In this document: positions 17,015 to 27,074 of the stretch, piece after piece | Position numbering within the stretch: the stretch's first letter is position 1 | How the letters are laid out: each line of letters starts with the position of its first letter | Origin: Fibrella arboris | GTDB taxonomy: Bacteria > Bacteroidota > Bacteroidia > Cytophagales > Spirosomataceae | Direction of reading: 5' to 3' | Assembly (NCBI RefSeq): GCF_041321095.1 | Contig: NZ_JBGGWE010000007.1 | Span: 1-64,000, forward strand | Length of the DNA stretch: 64,000 nucleotides | Notes under the pieces: model-generated | Database searches by the model: none | Told to the model about the DNA's origin: nothing | The model's input: only the letters and a program-made list of their open reading frames with translations | Position numbers and translations under genes: made by a program

Positions 17015-19417
17015 ATGCTACGCAACTATTTTAAAATCGCCCTCCGGAATCTGGCTCGGAACCGGGTCAATACCAGTATCAACGTGCTGGGGCTGTCCAT
17101 AGGGCTGGCCTCCTGCCTGTTGCTGTTCACCTACCTGCGCAACGAACTGAGCTACGATGCCTTCCACACCAACGCCGACCGGATTGCGCGGGTGACGATG
17201 GAGTACAGCAGCCAGGGAAAAGTGAGGCAGGCCGCTCAAACGGGTACCAAAGTAGCACCTGAACTGGGGCGGCGGTTCCCGGAAATTGAAGCAGGCGTGC
17301 GGCTCATCAACGGGCAGGGCGTGGTGCGGCTCGGCGGTCAGCAGTTCAGCGAAAAGCGCCTGCTCTACGCTGATTCGGCCTTTTTTACGATCTTCTCGTT
17401 CCCGCTGTTGACCGGGAACCCGCAAACGGCGCTGGCCGGGCCTAACCTCGTGGTGCTGTCAGAAAACACAGCGGCCAAGTATTTTGGTACGGCTAATCCG
17501 ATTGGGAAGGTGCTCCAGGTAAAAACGGGCGGGCCCACCGATAAATACCTGACCGTGACGGGGGTGGTGGCCAACAGCCCCGCCAACTCGCAGATAAAGT
17601 ATGACCTGATCGCCTCCTTCACGACACTGCGGGCGGCGAAAACCGAAGAGTGGTGGTCGGCCAATTACGGCACGTACCTGCTGCTTCGCACGCCCGAAGC
17701 CATTGCGGCGTTGCAGGCAAAGATGCCGGCGTTCATGAAATCGCAGGCGGGCGAAACAGGCATGACGGGGGGCGATTACCTGACCTACAAGCTGGAGCCC
17801 ATCCGGCAGGTGCATCTCCGTTCATCGGTCGAAGGCCTATTTGAGCCGAATGGCGACCTGACGTATGTGTCTATTTTCGGCATCATTTCGGTGCTTATTC
17901 TGCTCATCGCCTGCGTCAACTACATCAACCTGGCTACGGCGCGGGCGGTAGAACGGGCGCAGGAAGTAGGCGTCAGGAAAGTGCTGGGTGCCGAGTGGGG
18001 GCAGCTCTTCGGCCAGTTTATGGGCGAATCACTGCTGGTCACAGGCATGGCGTTGGTCGCGGGCGTTGGGCTGGCTTGGCTGCTGTTACCCCTGTTCAAC
18101 GAGCTGTCTGACCGGCACTTTGTTGCCGCCGATTGGCTCACACCAGCCTGGGTGCTGGGCGTACTGGGTATTGGCCTGTTGGTAGCCGTGGTGGCGGGCG
18201 GGTATCCGGCCTGGATACTGGCCCGTTTCCAGCCAATGCGGGCGCTTCAGGGGCGGATGATGGCGGGCAGTGGCAGCCTTCGACGGGGGTTGATCGTGGG
18301 CCAGTTCGCCATCACCGCTTTCCTGATTGTGAGCACGCTGGTGGTTCGTAATCAGCTCGATTTCATTCAGCACAAAAAACTGGGTTACAACCGCGACCGG
18401 GTGGTGATGCTGCCTACCAATCAGCAGGTAGCCGATAAACTGCGGACCCTGAAAAGCGAACTCAAACGCAGTGGTAACGTAGAGCAGGTATCCATGGCCT
18501 ATGAGTCGCCGGTGTTTGTGGGCGGTGGTTATAGCATGGGCCGGCCCGATATGACCGAAAACCAGCAGAAAATGGTGACGGGACTGCCCATCGATGAGGA
18601 GTTTGTGAAGGCTACGGGCCTGCGTATTGTCGCGGGCGAAGACCTGACGGTCGCCGATGCAGACCGGACCGTTCAGGCCGGTGTCGACAGTCTGGATCGC
18701 TACCGATTCCTGCTTAATGAATCGGGGGCGAAGGAATTGGGCTGGACACCGCAACAGGCCGTTGGGCAGAAGATGAACGTAAATGGCCGGGCTGGTAAGG
18801 TAAAGGCGGTGGTGGCCGATTTCCACTTCTCATCGCTGAAGCAACTGATCGGGCCAATGGTGCTTTTTCCTGAAAACGGTGGTAACGTGCTGCTGGTAAA
18901 GCTGGGAACTGGTGACGTCGCCAACACGCTGACCGCGCTGGAACGTACCTGGAAATCACTGCTGCCAGACCAGCCATTCGAGTATCAGTTTCTCGACGAG
19001 CAGTTCAACAATCTTTACGCCAGCGAAACGCGCACGGGACGGGTGTTCAGCGTCTTTGCCTTCCTTTCCATCTTTCTGGGTTGTCTGGGGCTGTTTGGGC
19101 TGTCGGCATATACCACGGCGCAGCGCACCAAAGAAATTGGCGTTCGTAAGGTGTTGGGGGCCAGTGTCTATAGCCTGGTTGCGCTACTCGCGCAGGATTT
19201 TCTGAAGCTGGTAGTCATCGCTATCCTGATCGCTTCACCGCTGGCCTGGTGGGCCATGACTACCTGGCTAAACGATTTTGCTTACAAGGTTGAGGTGCCG
19301 TGGTGGGTCTTCGCGCTGGCAGGTACGTTGTCGGTCGCTATTGCCCTGCTAACGGTCAGTTTTCAGGCTGTTAAAGCCGCCCTGATGAACCCGGTGAACG
19401 CGTTACGAACGGAATAG
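17015..19417 (+). CDS. P5: MacB/FtsX-type ABC permease (800 aa)
   Basis: It starts MLRNYFKIALRNLARNRVN at the ATG directly after a pyrimidine leader. The membrane-proximal box is ELSYDAFHTNADRIARV. The first FtsX motif, QEVGVRKVLGAEWGQL, has Gln in place of the usual Arg, and the second is TKEIGVRKVLGASVYSL. The first bundle ends GGYPAWILARFQPMRALQG, and the protein ends NPVNALRTE, a slight departure from the common NPVKSLR. It sits second in the P4-P10 run. Confidence 0.93.
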   Translation: MLRNYFKIALRNLARNRVNTSINVLGLSIGLASCLLLFTYLRNELSYDAFHTNADRIARVTMEYSSQGKVRQAAQTGTKVAPELGRRFPEIEAGVRLINGQGVVRLGGQQFSEKRLLYADSAFFTIFSFPLLTGNPQTALAGPNLVVLSENTAAKYFGTANPIGKVLQVKTGGPTDKYLTVTGVVANSPANSQIKYDLIASFTTLRAAKTEEWWSANYGTYLLLRTPEAIAALQAKMPAFMKSQAGETGMTGGDYLTYKLEPIRQVHLRSSVEGLFEPNGDLTYVSIFGIISVLILLIACVNYINLATARAVERAQEVGVRKVLGAEWGQLFGQFMGESLLVTGMALVAGVGLAWLLLPLFNELSDRHFVAADWLTPAWVLGVLGIGLLVAVVAGGYPAWILARFQPMRALQGRMMAGSGSLRRGLIVGQFAITAFLIVSTLVVRNQLDFIQHKKLGYNRDRVVMLPTNQQVADKLRTLKSELKRSGNVEQVSMAYESPVFVGGGYSMGRPDMTENQQKMVTGLPIDEEFVKATGLRIVAGEDLTVADADRTVQAGVDSLDRYRFLLNESGAKELGWTPQQAVGQKMNVNGRAGKVKAVVADFHFSSLKQLIGPMVLFPENGGNVLLVKLGTGDVANTLTALERTWKSLLPDQPFEYQFLDEQFNNLYASETRTGRVFSVFAFLSIFLGCLGLFGLSAYTTAQRTKEIGVRKVLGASVYSLVALLAQDFLKLVVIAILIASPLAWWAMTTWLNDFAYKVEVPWWVFALAGTLSVAIALLTVSFQAVKAALMNPVNALRTE

Positions 19418-19503
19418 AGGAACGAGGAAAGGCGCTGATGATGCCAGTATTTGTCTCTCTTCTCCCTTTCCTCCTTTCTCCTCTTTCTTTTCTCCTCAAA
19501 AAT
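19418..19503. repeat. Purine-then-pyrimidine junction P5/P6
   Basis: A short purine stretch (GAGGAACGAGGAAAGG) follows the P5 stop. The linker TGATGATGCCAG resembles the one at P4/P5, and a pyrimidine tract of about 45 bases runs nearly to the P6 start codon. The tract is in frame with P6 and would read as a hydrophobic peptide, but paralog alignment places the start after it. Confidence 0.65.
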
Positions 19504-21930
19504 ATGCTCGCTAACTACTTAAAAATCGCTTTTCGCACACTCTGGCGTAGCCGGGGTTATGCCGCCATCAACGTGATTGGCCTGGGCGTGGCCTTTTGCA
19601 TCACTGTCTTCCTGTTGCTGACGGCCTATCTGCACCTCACGTATGACTCGTTTCATAAAGACGGTGACCGGATATTCCAGACGTACCTGTTTGCCAATGA
19701 TCCTGAGCACCCAACCAGGAACGGGGCGATGCCATTGCCGCTGACGACAGCGCTCAAAGCTGATTTCCCAGATGTACAGGCAGCCCGGATCGTAGCGGGG
19801 CGGAAGAGCCTGGTAGAGGTAAATGGAAAGTATGTTGATAAGCTGATCAACTTCACCGACCCCGATTTTCTGAGCATCTTCTCGTTCCCGCTACTTGCCG
19901 GCAACCGGGAAACAGCCCTGCGCGAACTGAGCAACGTGGTCATCAGCGAAAACATGGCGACCGACTTATTCGGCACAGCCGACGCGGTTGGGAAACGGCT
20001 CAAGATCGGTAGCATCGGTAGTCAGAAAGAGTATGTCGTAGTGGGCGTACTGAACGACGTACCTGACAACTCATCGGTCCGATTCGATGCGCTGGTTCGG
20101 ATCGAGAATTCGCCGATGTACCAGCAAGGCAAAGACAACTGGACGGATAACTCGCATTCCATCTTTATCAAGCTCCCGGCGCCGGTCGATCAGGCCGCTT
20201 TTGAAAACCGGCTGAAACCCTTCACCCAGAAATACTTCCAGAATCAGATCGATGGGCTGAAAAAGAAAAGGGCGCAGCCCGATGCGCGGGGCGATGTGTT
20301 TGCCCTGCGGTTGCAACAGCTCGCCAACGTGCATTTCAACCGGGAGATGAGCGATAGCCGGGGAACGCCCATTGCCATCATCTACGTGCTACTGGGTATG
20401 GCTTTCTTCATTCTGGCCATTGCTTCCATCAACTTCATTAATCTAAGCATTGCCCGATCGTTTACCCGGGCGCGTGAGGTAGGCGTGCGGAAGTCGCTGG
20501 GAGCGCTGAGGAGCAGTCTGTTTGTTCAGATCTGGAGCGAATCGGGCCTGATCTGCGTCATTGGCTTCCTGTTTGGGGCCAGTCTGATGTATCTGCTGAT
20601 GCCCGCGTTCAACGCCCAGTTCGGTGCCAGACTGAAGGTCGATTACCTACTGCAACCGGGCTTCATTGGCCTTGTTCTGTTTGTTGTGCTGCTCGTTACC
20701 CTGGTGGCGGGTGGGTATCCGGCCTGGCAAATGACGAAGTTCAACACGATTGAGGTGCTGAAAGGAAACGTGTCGGCGAAGCGGCCGGGGGTGCTGCGCA
20801 ACGCGCTGATTGTGACCCAGTTTGCCTTGTCCTGTCTGCTGGTATGCTGCACTGTCATTGCGTTTCAGCAGGTGGGTTATTTGCGGCAGGGGCCGCTCGG
20901 TTTTGCTAAAGAGCAGGTGATCAGCATTCCGGTGGGCACGCAGGTAAACGGCCGGCAGGTACTGCAGCGGCTACGTAACAAGCTGGCGAATGACCCGACG
21001 GTGCTGGCCATCACGGGCACAGACGTGAATCTGGGCAAAGGCAAAGACCGGGTCAGCTCCAGGAGCACAGTAGGCTACACGTTCAAGGGCAGGGACATCA
21101 CGAGCGACCTGCTGCTGGTTGATTTCGACTACCTGAAAACGCTGAAAATCAATCCCCTTGCCGGCCGCGACTTCGACCGGGCCTACGCCAGCGATTCGGT
21201 TAACCGGGTCATCATTACGCAGAGCATGGCGAAGATGATGGGCGTGGCCAACCCCGTGGGTACGTTGCTGGGCGACGACGGCGATACAACGGGTACTAAA
21301 GCACAGGTCATCGGCGTTGTGCCCGATTTTCGGCTGTACTCGCTTTCAGACAAAGCGAACCCGATCACGCTGCACCTGTCGAACAGCGAGACCATCCGCT
21401 ACGTGTTTATTCGGGTGGCCCCACAAAGTCTGGCCGGGTCGATGGAAAAGCTGAAGAAAGTATGGGCAGAGGTGGCCCCCCAAGCGGAGTTCATCGGGTC
21501 ATTCCTGGACGAAAATGTAGACGAGTGGTATGAGAATGAGGCCCAGCTGTCACAGGTACTGAGCCTGGCGTCGGGCGTGGCCATTCTCTTGTCGTGCATC
21601 GGTTTGTTTGCCATCGCCTTGCTGATGATCGAGCAGCGGACGAAGGAGATCGGCATTCGGAAAGTGATGGGTGCCAGCATTCCCGGCATCGTGCTGCTGC
21701 TCTCCCGCGACTTCGTGAAGCTGGTGCTGATTGCCCTGGGTATCGCCGTGCCGCTGGCGTGGTTCGGTATGCAGACCTGGTTGGCCAACTACGCGCACCG
21801 CATCGCCATCAGCCCCTGGGTATTCGTCATCGTTGGTCTGTCGGCCATCGCCATTGCGCTGGCCACGGTCAGTTTTCAGAGCATCAAAGCCGCGCTGATG
21901 AACCCGGTGAAGAGTTTACGATCGGAGTAA
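19504..21930 (+). CDS. P6: MacB/FtsX-type ABC permease (808 aa)
   Basis: The start at ATG 19504 gives MLANYLKIAFRTLWRSRGY; upstream in-frame codons encode the pyrimidine tract and are excluded. The first FtsX motif is REVGVRKSLGALRSSL and the second TKEIGIRKVMGASIPGIV. The segment after helix 1 is LTYDSFHKDGDRIFQTY, looser than in most paralogs. A charged insertion rich in Lys and Arg (GLKKKRAQPDARGD) lies late in the first core. It ends NPVKSLRSE. It is third in the P4-P10 run. Confidence 0.92.
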   Translation: MLANYLKIAFRTLWRSRGYAAINVIGLGVAFCITVFLLLTAYLHLTYDSFHKDGDRIFQTYLFANDPEHPTRNGAMPLPLTTALKADFPDVQAARIVAGRKSLVEVNGKYVDKLINFTDPDFLSIFSFPLLAGNRETALRELSNVVISENMATDLFGTADAVGKRLKIGSIGSQKEYVVVGVLNDVPDNSSVRFDALVRIENSPMYQQGKDNWTDNSHSIFIKLPAPVDQAAFENRLKPFTQKYFQNQIDGLKKKRAQPDARGDVFALRLQQLANVHFNREMSDSRGTPIAIIYVLLGMAFFILAIASINFINLSIARSFTRAREVGVRKSLGALRSSLFVQIWSESGLICVIGFLFGASLMYLLMPAFNAQFGARLKVDYLLQPGFIGLVLFVVLLVTLVAGGYPAWQMTKFNTIEVLKGNVSAKRPGVLRNALIVTQFALSCLLVCCTVIAFQQVGYLRQGPLGFAKEQVISIPVGTQVNGRQVLQRLRNKLANDPTVLAITGTDVNLGKGKDRVSSRSTVGYTFKGRDITSDLLLVDFDYLKTLKINPLAGRDFDRAYASDSVNRVIITQSMAKMMGVANPVGTLLGDDGDTTGTKAQVIGVVPDFRLYSLSDKANPITLHLSNSETIRYVFIRVAPQSLAGSMEKLKKVWAEVAPQAEFIGSFLDENVDEWYENEAQLSQVLSLASGVAILLSCIGLFAIALLMIEQRTKEIGIRKVMGASIPGIVLLLSRDFVKLVLIALGIAVPLAWFGMQTWLANYAHRIAISPWVFVIVGLSAIAIALATVSFQSIKAALMNPVKSLRSE

Positions 21931-22067
21931 AGGAGGCAGGGGGAGAACGGAGAGAAGGGAGAGAGGGAAGTAAAGTTAGTGTCAGCATCGTTCCTTTCCC
22001 CATTGTCCCCCTCTTCCCTTTCCTCCATTCTCCCTTTCCTCCCCTTCCTCCTTTCCTCCCCAACCTC
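21931..22067. repeat. Polypurine/polypyrimidine junction P6/P7, direct-repeat copy 1
   Basis: A purine tract leads into the linker at 21961-21987, then a pyrimidine tract containing CCATTGTCCCCCTCTTCCC and CCTCCATTCTCCC units runs to CAACCTC just before the P7 ATG. The linker is identical over 27 bases to 24549-24575, and the pyrimidine part is nearly identical to that of the P7/P8 junction. P7 is therefore bounded by long direct repeats that extend into the start codons of P7 and P8. Confidence 0.85.
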
Positions 22068-24518
22068 ATGCTAACGAACCAACTGACAATCGCCTTCCGC
22101 GCCCTGAAGCGTAACTGGAATTACTCGACCATCAATGTAATGGGCCTCACGCTGGGGTTAGCTAGCTGTTTGCTCCTGTTTGTTGCCGTGCGCTACGAAC
22201 TGAGCTTCGATACGCATAACAAGAACGCCACCCGCATCTACCGAATGCTGGGTACCGATAAAACCTCAACGGAGAATAAGCCGAACACGGGAATCACGTT
22301 TCCGGCCCTGGCTGCGCTCCGTAACGATTTTCCCGACCTTAAACACCAACTTACCATGGTTAGTCAGGTACGTTCGGCGGTCGTGTCGGTGGGCGGAACG
22401 GGTGATTCCGGTAAGAAACGATTTCAGGAAGAGAAAGGCGTGATCGCTTTTGCTGAACCGGAGTATTTTAACCTGTTTGATTACACCTGGGAAAAAGGTA
22501 GTCCTCAAACAGCATTGACGAACCCCAACACGGTGGTGCTTTCTGATCGGATTGCCCGTAAATATTTCGGCGATACCAACCCGATGGGCAAAACGATTCG
22601 GCTCGACAACAAGATGGATTTTGTGGTAACGGGCCTGGTGCAGGCACCACCTGCCACGACCAGCATGCCGTTTGATGTGTTGCTGGCCCATGCGTCTATT
22701 CTGGCCTACGGCAACACCTCGCCCCCCGATAGCTGGGAATCGAGTTATCAAGGGGCTCAAATTTACATGATGCTCCCGCCGCAAACTGCCGGTATGGAGT
22801 CGCCTGCCGTGCGGATGGAGAAGCAGCTCGTAGGCTTCGTGAAGAAGTACTATGCCCCGGAGAGTGTCAAGAAACTGCGGTACGTGCTACAACCCCTGAC
22901 CGATATCCATTTCGCTACCAACACAGCCAATTTTGCTCAGCGCAGTATCAGTATCGAAATGATCTGGGCAATGGTGCTGATCGGCTTTTTCATTCTGGGA
23001 ACGGCCTGTGTCAACTTCATTAATCTGGCCACGGCCCAGGCTATCCGCCGGTCGCGGGAGGTGGGCGTTCGGAAAGTGTTAGGAAGCACCCGAAGCCAGC
23101 TGGTTCGTCAGTTTCTGGGCGAGACCGGCGTGTTGACGGGCCTGTCGGTTGGGCTGTCATTGCTGGTTGCTCAGGTCTCGCTCCCCGTTGTGGGCGACCT
23201 GCTACATATTGCTCCCGGAGCCGTCACTTTGTTTAGCCCGTTGCCCCTTGGCTTTCTGCTAGGGTTATGCTTGCTGACAACGGTGCTGGCCGGGTTTTAC
23301 CCCGCACTGGTGCTCTCGGGTTACCAGCCGATTCTGGCCCTGAAAGGCAGGGTGCAGGCAATAGGAGCAGGCCACTACTTTACCCTCCGGCGGGGGCTGA
23401 TCGTCGGGCAATTCGCTATTTCTCAAATCCTGATCATCGGGACTATTATAGCGTACTGCCAGATGAAGTTTTTTCGCTCTGTCGATCTGGGCTACAACCA
23501 CGAGGCTGTCTTAACGGTGAAGCTACCGGCAAATGAACCGGGGCAACTGGCCAATTTACGGGCTAAACTCGCCCATGAACCAGGGGTACAGTCGCTTAGC
23601 TTTGGCATGACGTCTCCGTCATCTACGCTGAACTGGAGTACCGGCTTTCGCTTCGAGAATAACGACAAAGACCCGGGTTATGGCGTGGTGATGCGCCCGG
23701 CCGACACAGCCTACGTGGGTACGTATGGCCTGAAGCTCATTGCCGGACGGATGTACCAACCCGCCGATTCGATCCGTGAGTTTGTGATCAATGAGACGTT
23801 TATGAAACGGCTGGGATTTCAGAAACCCGAGCAGGTCATTGGAAAGGTGATGACGGTGAATGGTGAGACCGTAAAAAAGCCGATCGTGGGCGTGGTTAAA
23901 GACTTCAACATGTACTCTCTGCGTGATCGTGTGGAGCCGAGCGTATTGACCACCCAACGAGGTAACTATGTGAGTATGGCCATTAAACTGTCGACCCGGG
24001 AGGGAGGCACCAAAGCCATTAGCCGACTCCTGAAACAGGTTGAAACCGCCTGGACAGCAACGTACCCGGCGTTTGTCTTTTCGTACGAATTCCTGGACGA
24101 CACACTCGCCAGTTTCTACAGGAGTGAGGAACAACTGTATTCGTTACTGCAACTGCTGGCGGGTATAGCCCTGTTTATTGGTTGCCTTGGCTTATACGGT
24201 GTCGTCGCCTTTATGGCCGAAACCCGTACCAAAGAGGTTGGTGTTCGCAAGGTGCTGGGCGCCTCCACGGCGCATATTTTCGGATTGTTTTCGGTCGATT
24301 TTGTTCGGCTCGTCTTGATCGCTCTGGTACTGAGTTCGCCCGTAGCCTGGTATGTAATGAACCGCTGGTTGCAGGGTTTCGAATACAAGATCGCTATCGA
24401 ATGGTGGATGTTCGCCATTGCCGGTATAATGGCCGTGGGCATTGCCTTGTTGACTGTGAGTTTTGAAAGCGTAAAAGCTGCCCTGATGAATCCGGTGAAA
24501 AGCTTAAGAACGGAATAA
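22068..24518 (+). CDS. P7: MacB/FtsX-type ABC permease (816 aa)
   Basis: The start at ATG 22068 (MLTNQLTIAFRALKRNW) is the one aligned with paralogs. The open frame runs back to 21594 inside P6, but that part has no homology to the family. The first motif is REVGVRKVLGSTRSQL and the second TKEVGVRKVLGASTAHI, with Val for Ile. VGQFAISQILIIG before the second core and the long first-core loop group it with P1 and P12. It ends NPVKSLRTE. The gene lies between direct-repeat junctions, so it could be gained or lost as a unit by recombination. Confidence 0.92.
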   Translation: MLTNQLTIAFRALKRNWNYSTINVMGLTLGLASCLLLFVAVRYELSFDTHNKNATRIYRMLGTDKTSTENKPNTGITFPALAALRNDFPDLKHQLTMVSQVRSAVVSVGGTGDSGKKRFQEEKGVIAFAEPEYFNLFDYTWEKGSPQTALTNPNTVVLSDRIARKYFGDTNPMGKTIRLDNKMDFVVTGLVQAPPATTSMPFDVLLAHASILAYGNTSPPDSWESSYQGAQIYMMLPPQTAGMESPAVRMEKQLVGFVKKYYAPESVKKLRYVLQPLTDIHFATNTANFAQRSISIEMIWAMVLIGFFILGTACVNFINLATAQAIRRSREVGVRKVLGSTRSQLVRQFLGETGVLTGLSVGLSLLVAQVSLPVVGDLLHIAPGAVTLFSPLPLGFLLGLCLLTTVLAGFYPALVLSGYQPILALKGRVQAIGAGHYFTLRRGLIVGQFAISQILIIGTIIAYCQMKFFRSVDLGYNHEAVLTVKLPANEPGQLANLRAKLAHEPGVQSLSFGMTSPSSTLNWSTGFRFENNDKDPGYGVVMRPADTAYVGTYGLKLIAGRMYQPADSIREFVINETFMKRLGFQKPEQVIGKVMTVNGETVKKPIVGVVKDFNMYSLRDRVEPSVLTTQRGNYVSMAIKLSTREGGTKAISRLLKQVETAWTATYPAFVFSYEFLDDTLASFYRSEEQLYSLLQLLAGIALFIGCLGLYGVVAFMAETRTKEVGVRKVLGASTAHIFGLFSVDFVRLVLIALVLSSPVAWYVMNRWLQGFEYKIAIEWWMFAIAGIMAVGIALLTVSFESVKAALMNPVKSLRTE

Positions 24519-24647
24519 AGAAGGAAGGGGAGAATGGAGGAAAGGGACGAGAGGGAAGTAAAGTTAGTGTCAGCAGTATGCCTTTCCCCCATTGTCCCCC
24601 TCTTCCCTTTCCTCCGTTCTCCCCTTCCTCCTTTCCCCCTCAATCTC
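24519..24647. repeat. Polypurine/polypyrimidine junction P7/P8, direct-repeat copy 2
   Basis: The order is purine tract (24524-24558), linker shared with the P6/P7 junction (24549-24575), then pyrimidine tract to the P8 ATG. Bases 24569-24615 also recur as the reverse complement at 27076-27123, immediately after P8, with one single-base indel over 48 positions. The element is therefore a direct repeat with respect to P7 and an inverted repeat with respect to P8. Confidence 0.85.
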
Positions 24648-27074
24648 ATGCTCACGAACTACTTTAAGATCGCCTTTCGGACCTTCAGGAAAGATACCAC
24701 CTTCACCCTCATCAATGTGGTGGGGCTGGCTACGGGTCTGGCTGTGGCGCTGTTCATTATCCAATACGTGCGCTTCGAGCTGAGCTACGAAAACACGCAT
24801 CCGCTGGCCGACCGCATTGTGCGTCTCACCATGGACTACATGAACGGAAATACGATCGACTCGCAGGACACGGAAACCAATCCGCCGCTTGGGCCTAAAA
24901 TCAAGCGGGAGATCAGCCAGGTAGTCAACTATACGCGCGCTTATCCGATCGGTAATCCTAGTGTGACCATTCAGATTGGCCAGAATTACCATTTGGTAGA
25001 GAAGGTGCTGGCGGTGGATTCGTCGTTTTTCTCCATGTTCAACTACCCGCTCATTCGGGGAAGCCGGAAAGAACTCTTCACCAAACCCCGGCAGGCTGTT
25101 TTGACGGAAGCAATGGCGTTGACCTATTTCAATACGCTCGATGTGCTGGGGAAAACCCTGAAAATTCAACGGTCGTCGGGCAGTATTCTGTTTGACGTAG
25201 TTGGCGTTGTGCCGAATAGTCCGGCCAATACGCATCTAAAATTCGACATGCTGTTTTCGTACCCGACCATGCTATCCGATTTTGGCGAACGGGAAGATAA
25301 CTGGGATGGAAACAATACGCTTACCTACCTGCAACTGGCCGACAATGCCAATTACGCCGGGTTTGAGCAATCGCTGGTCGCCTTCAACGACCGACTGCAT
25401 GGCGAAAAGCGGCTCATTCACGAGCGGGTAGTTGCCCAAAAGATTGGTGATATCCATCTGTATTCGCACAAAACCTTTGAAACCGAGCCCAATGGTGACG
25501 CCAGTTCGGTGTATTTTCTGCTGGGCGTTGCCTTTCTGGTGCTCCTGAGTGCTTTTGTCAACTATGTAAACCTAACTACCTCCAAAGCCCTCGACCGCGC
25601 GCGGGAAATCGGTATGAGAAAGGTAGTTGGCTCAACCCAGCGCCAGATACGAACGCAGATTTTCATGGAAACGACGCTGATCAACATCGTTGCTGGCGTG
25701 GTGGCTGTGCTGTTGGTTGTATCGCTGCGTCCGGTATTTGTTGAGGTGGCGGGCCTGCCCGAAGGGTTTACCGTGTTCAGGGACGCCTTTTTCTGGGAGA
25801 GCCTGAGCGCATTTCTGGTGCTGAGCATCAGCCTGTCGGGGTTTTATCCCGCCTTTGTTCTGGCTTCGTTCGATCCGGTTGTGGTGCTCAAAGGCAGTTT
25901 CTCGCGCTCGGTCAAAGGCACATTGCTGCGTAAATCGCTGGTGGTTTGTCAGTTTGCCATCACCGTCATTTTGCTGGTGCAGACGTTTGCCGTTTACCGG
26001 CAGGTTAACTTTTTACGGGAGCAGAACTTAGGCGTTACCATAGATCACACACTGGTAGTGAAAGCACCGGCCGGAAACAGTGCCCGACAAGAGTATGGTG
26101 CATTTCGGCAAGGGCTACTGGCTCAGTCTCAGGTAAAAGCGGTGTCTGTTTCCGGTACGGTACCAGGCCTGGGCTCAACCCAGATGAACACAACAACGGG
26201 CGTTAATCTGGCAGATGCTGCCCAGAAGACATCCTATAATTATTACCATACCGGGATAGACACGTCATTTATCAACCTGATGGGTATTAAGCTGCTGGCG
26301 GGCAAAAACTTCGATGCCACGACCCGACCGGGCTATTCAGATACCACAGATCGGCAACTTATTGTGAATGAAGAGGTTCTTCGGCTTTGGGAAATCCCCA
26401 CACCCGCCGCAGCGATTGGCAGGCGGGTAGATCTCTGGGGGCGTAAGGCAACAATTCGGGGCGTCATCAACAATTACCATTACGAATCGCCCAAGGCGGC
26501 ATACATCCCGATTATCCATATGTACTCGCCCGATTTCGATTCGTTTGCGAGTGTGAAGTTTGCCGGGGGAAATACGAGTGAGCAACTGACAACACTGAAG
26601 CGAATTTACAAGGCTAGTTTTCCGTATTCGCCATTCCGCTACTTCTTCATGGACAGTGAATACGATAAGCAATACAAAGCTGATGATCGCTTCAAGCAGG
26701 TATTTTCTGCCCTAACGGGTTTCGCCATTCTGATCTCCTGCCTGGGTCTGTTCGGACTGGCGACGTTTACCGTTTCCAAGCGAACGAAGGAGATTGGCAT
26801 TCGGAAAGTGATTGGGGCCAGCACGGCGAACCTGATGCTATTACTCTCGAAAGAGTTTATCAGAACCGTCCTGCTATCGATCGGGATCGGCCTGCCCGTT
26901 ACGTACTTCATCGTTAAAAACTGGCTGGCCAATTATGCCGTCCGCATCGAGCTAAGCTGGTGGCTTTTTGCTGCACCTGCGCTGCTGATCCTGCTGCTGG
27001 TAGTCGTGTCAATCAGCGGCAAAACGATTGCTACTGCGTTGATGAATCCTGTGAAAAGTTTACGATCGGAGTAA
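24648..27074 (+). CDS. P8: MacB/FtsX-type ABC permease (808 aa)
   Basis: Starts MLTNYFKIAFRTFRKDTTF at ATG 24648. The first motif is REIGMRKVVGSTQRQI and the second TKEIGIRKVIGASTANL. The C-terminal bundle is more diverged than in its neighbours (LLLVVVSISGKTIATAL replaces the common LLTVSFQSxKAAL), yet the ending NPVKSLRSE is kept. After helix 1 it reads ELSYENTHPLADRIVRL. The gene is bracketed by inverted repeats of 47-48 bp about 2.4 kb apart, so it could in principle be inverted by recombination. Confidence 0.92.
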   Translation: MLTNYFKIAFRTFRKDTTFTLINVVGLATGLAVALFIIQYVRFELSYENTHPLADRIVRLTMDYMNGNTIDSQDTETNPPLGPKIKREISQVVNYTRAYPIGNPSVTIQIGQNYHLVEKVLAVDSSFFSMFNYPLIRGSRKELFTKPRQAVLTEAMALTYFNTLDVLGKTLKIQRSSGSILFDVVGVVPNSPANTHLKFDMLFSYPTMLSDFGEREDNWDGNNTLTYLQLADNANYAGFEQSLVAFNDRLHGEKRLIHERVVAQKIGDIHLYSHKTFETEPNGDASSVYFLLGVAFLVLLSAFVNYVNLTTSKALDRAREIGMRKVVGSTQRQIRTQIFMETTLINIVAGVVAVLLVVSLRPVFVEVAGLPEGFTVFRDAFFWESLSAFLVLSISLSGFYPAFVLASFDPVVVLKGSFSRSVKGTLLRKSLVVCQFAITVILLVQTFAVYRQVNFLREQNLGVTIDHTLVVKAPAGNSARQEYGAFRQGLLAQSQVKAVSVSGTVPGLGSTQMNTTTGVNLADAAQKTSYNYYHTGIDTSFINLMGIKLLAGKNFDATTRPGYSDTTDRQLIVNEEVLRLWEIPTPAAAIGRRVDLWGRKATIRGVINNYHYESPKAAYIPIIHMYSPDFDSFASVKFAGGNTSEQLTTLKRIYKASFPYSPFRYFFMDSEYDKQYKADDRFKQVFSALTGFAILISCLGLFGLATFTVSKRTKEIGIRKVIGASTANLMLLLSKEFIRTVLLSIGIGLPVTYFIVKNWLANYAVRIELSWWLFAAPALLILLLVVVSISGKTIATALMNPVKSLRSE

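Noticed and set aside
21594..22067. A 158-residue N-terminal extension of P7
   Set aside because: The extension runs through the end of P6 in another frame and through the junction repeat. The ATG at 22068 aligns with all paralog starts.
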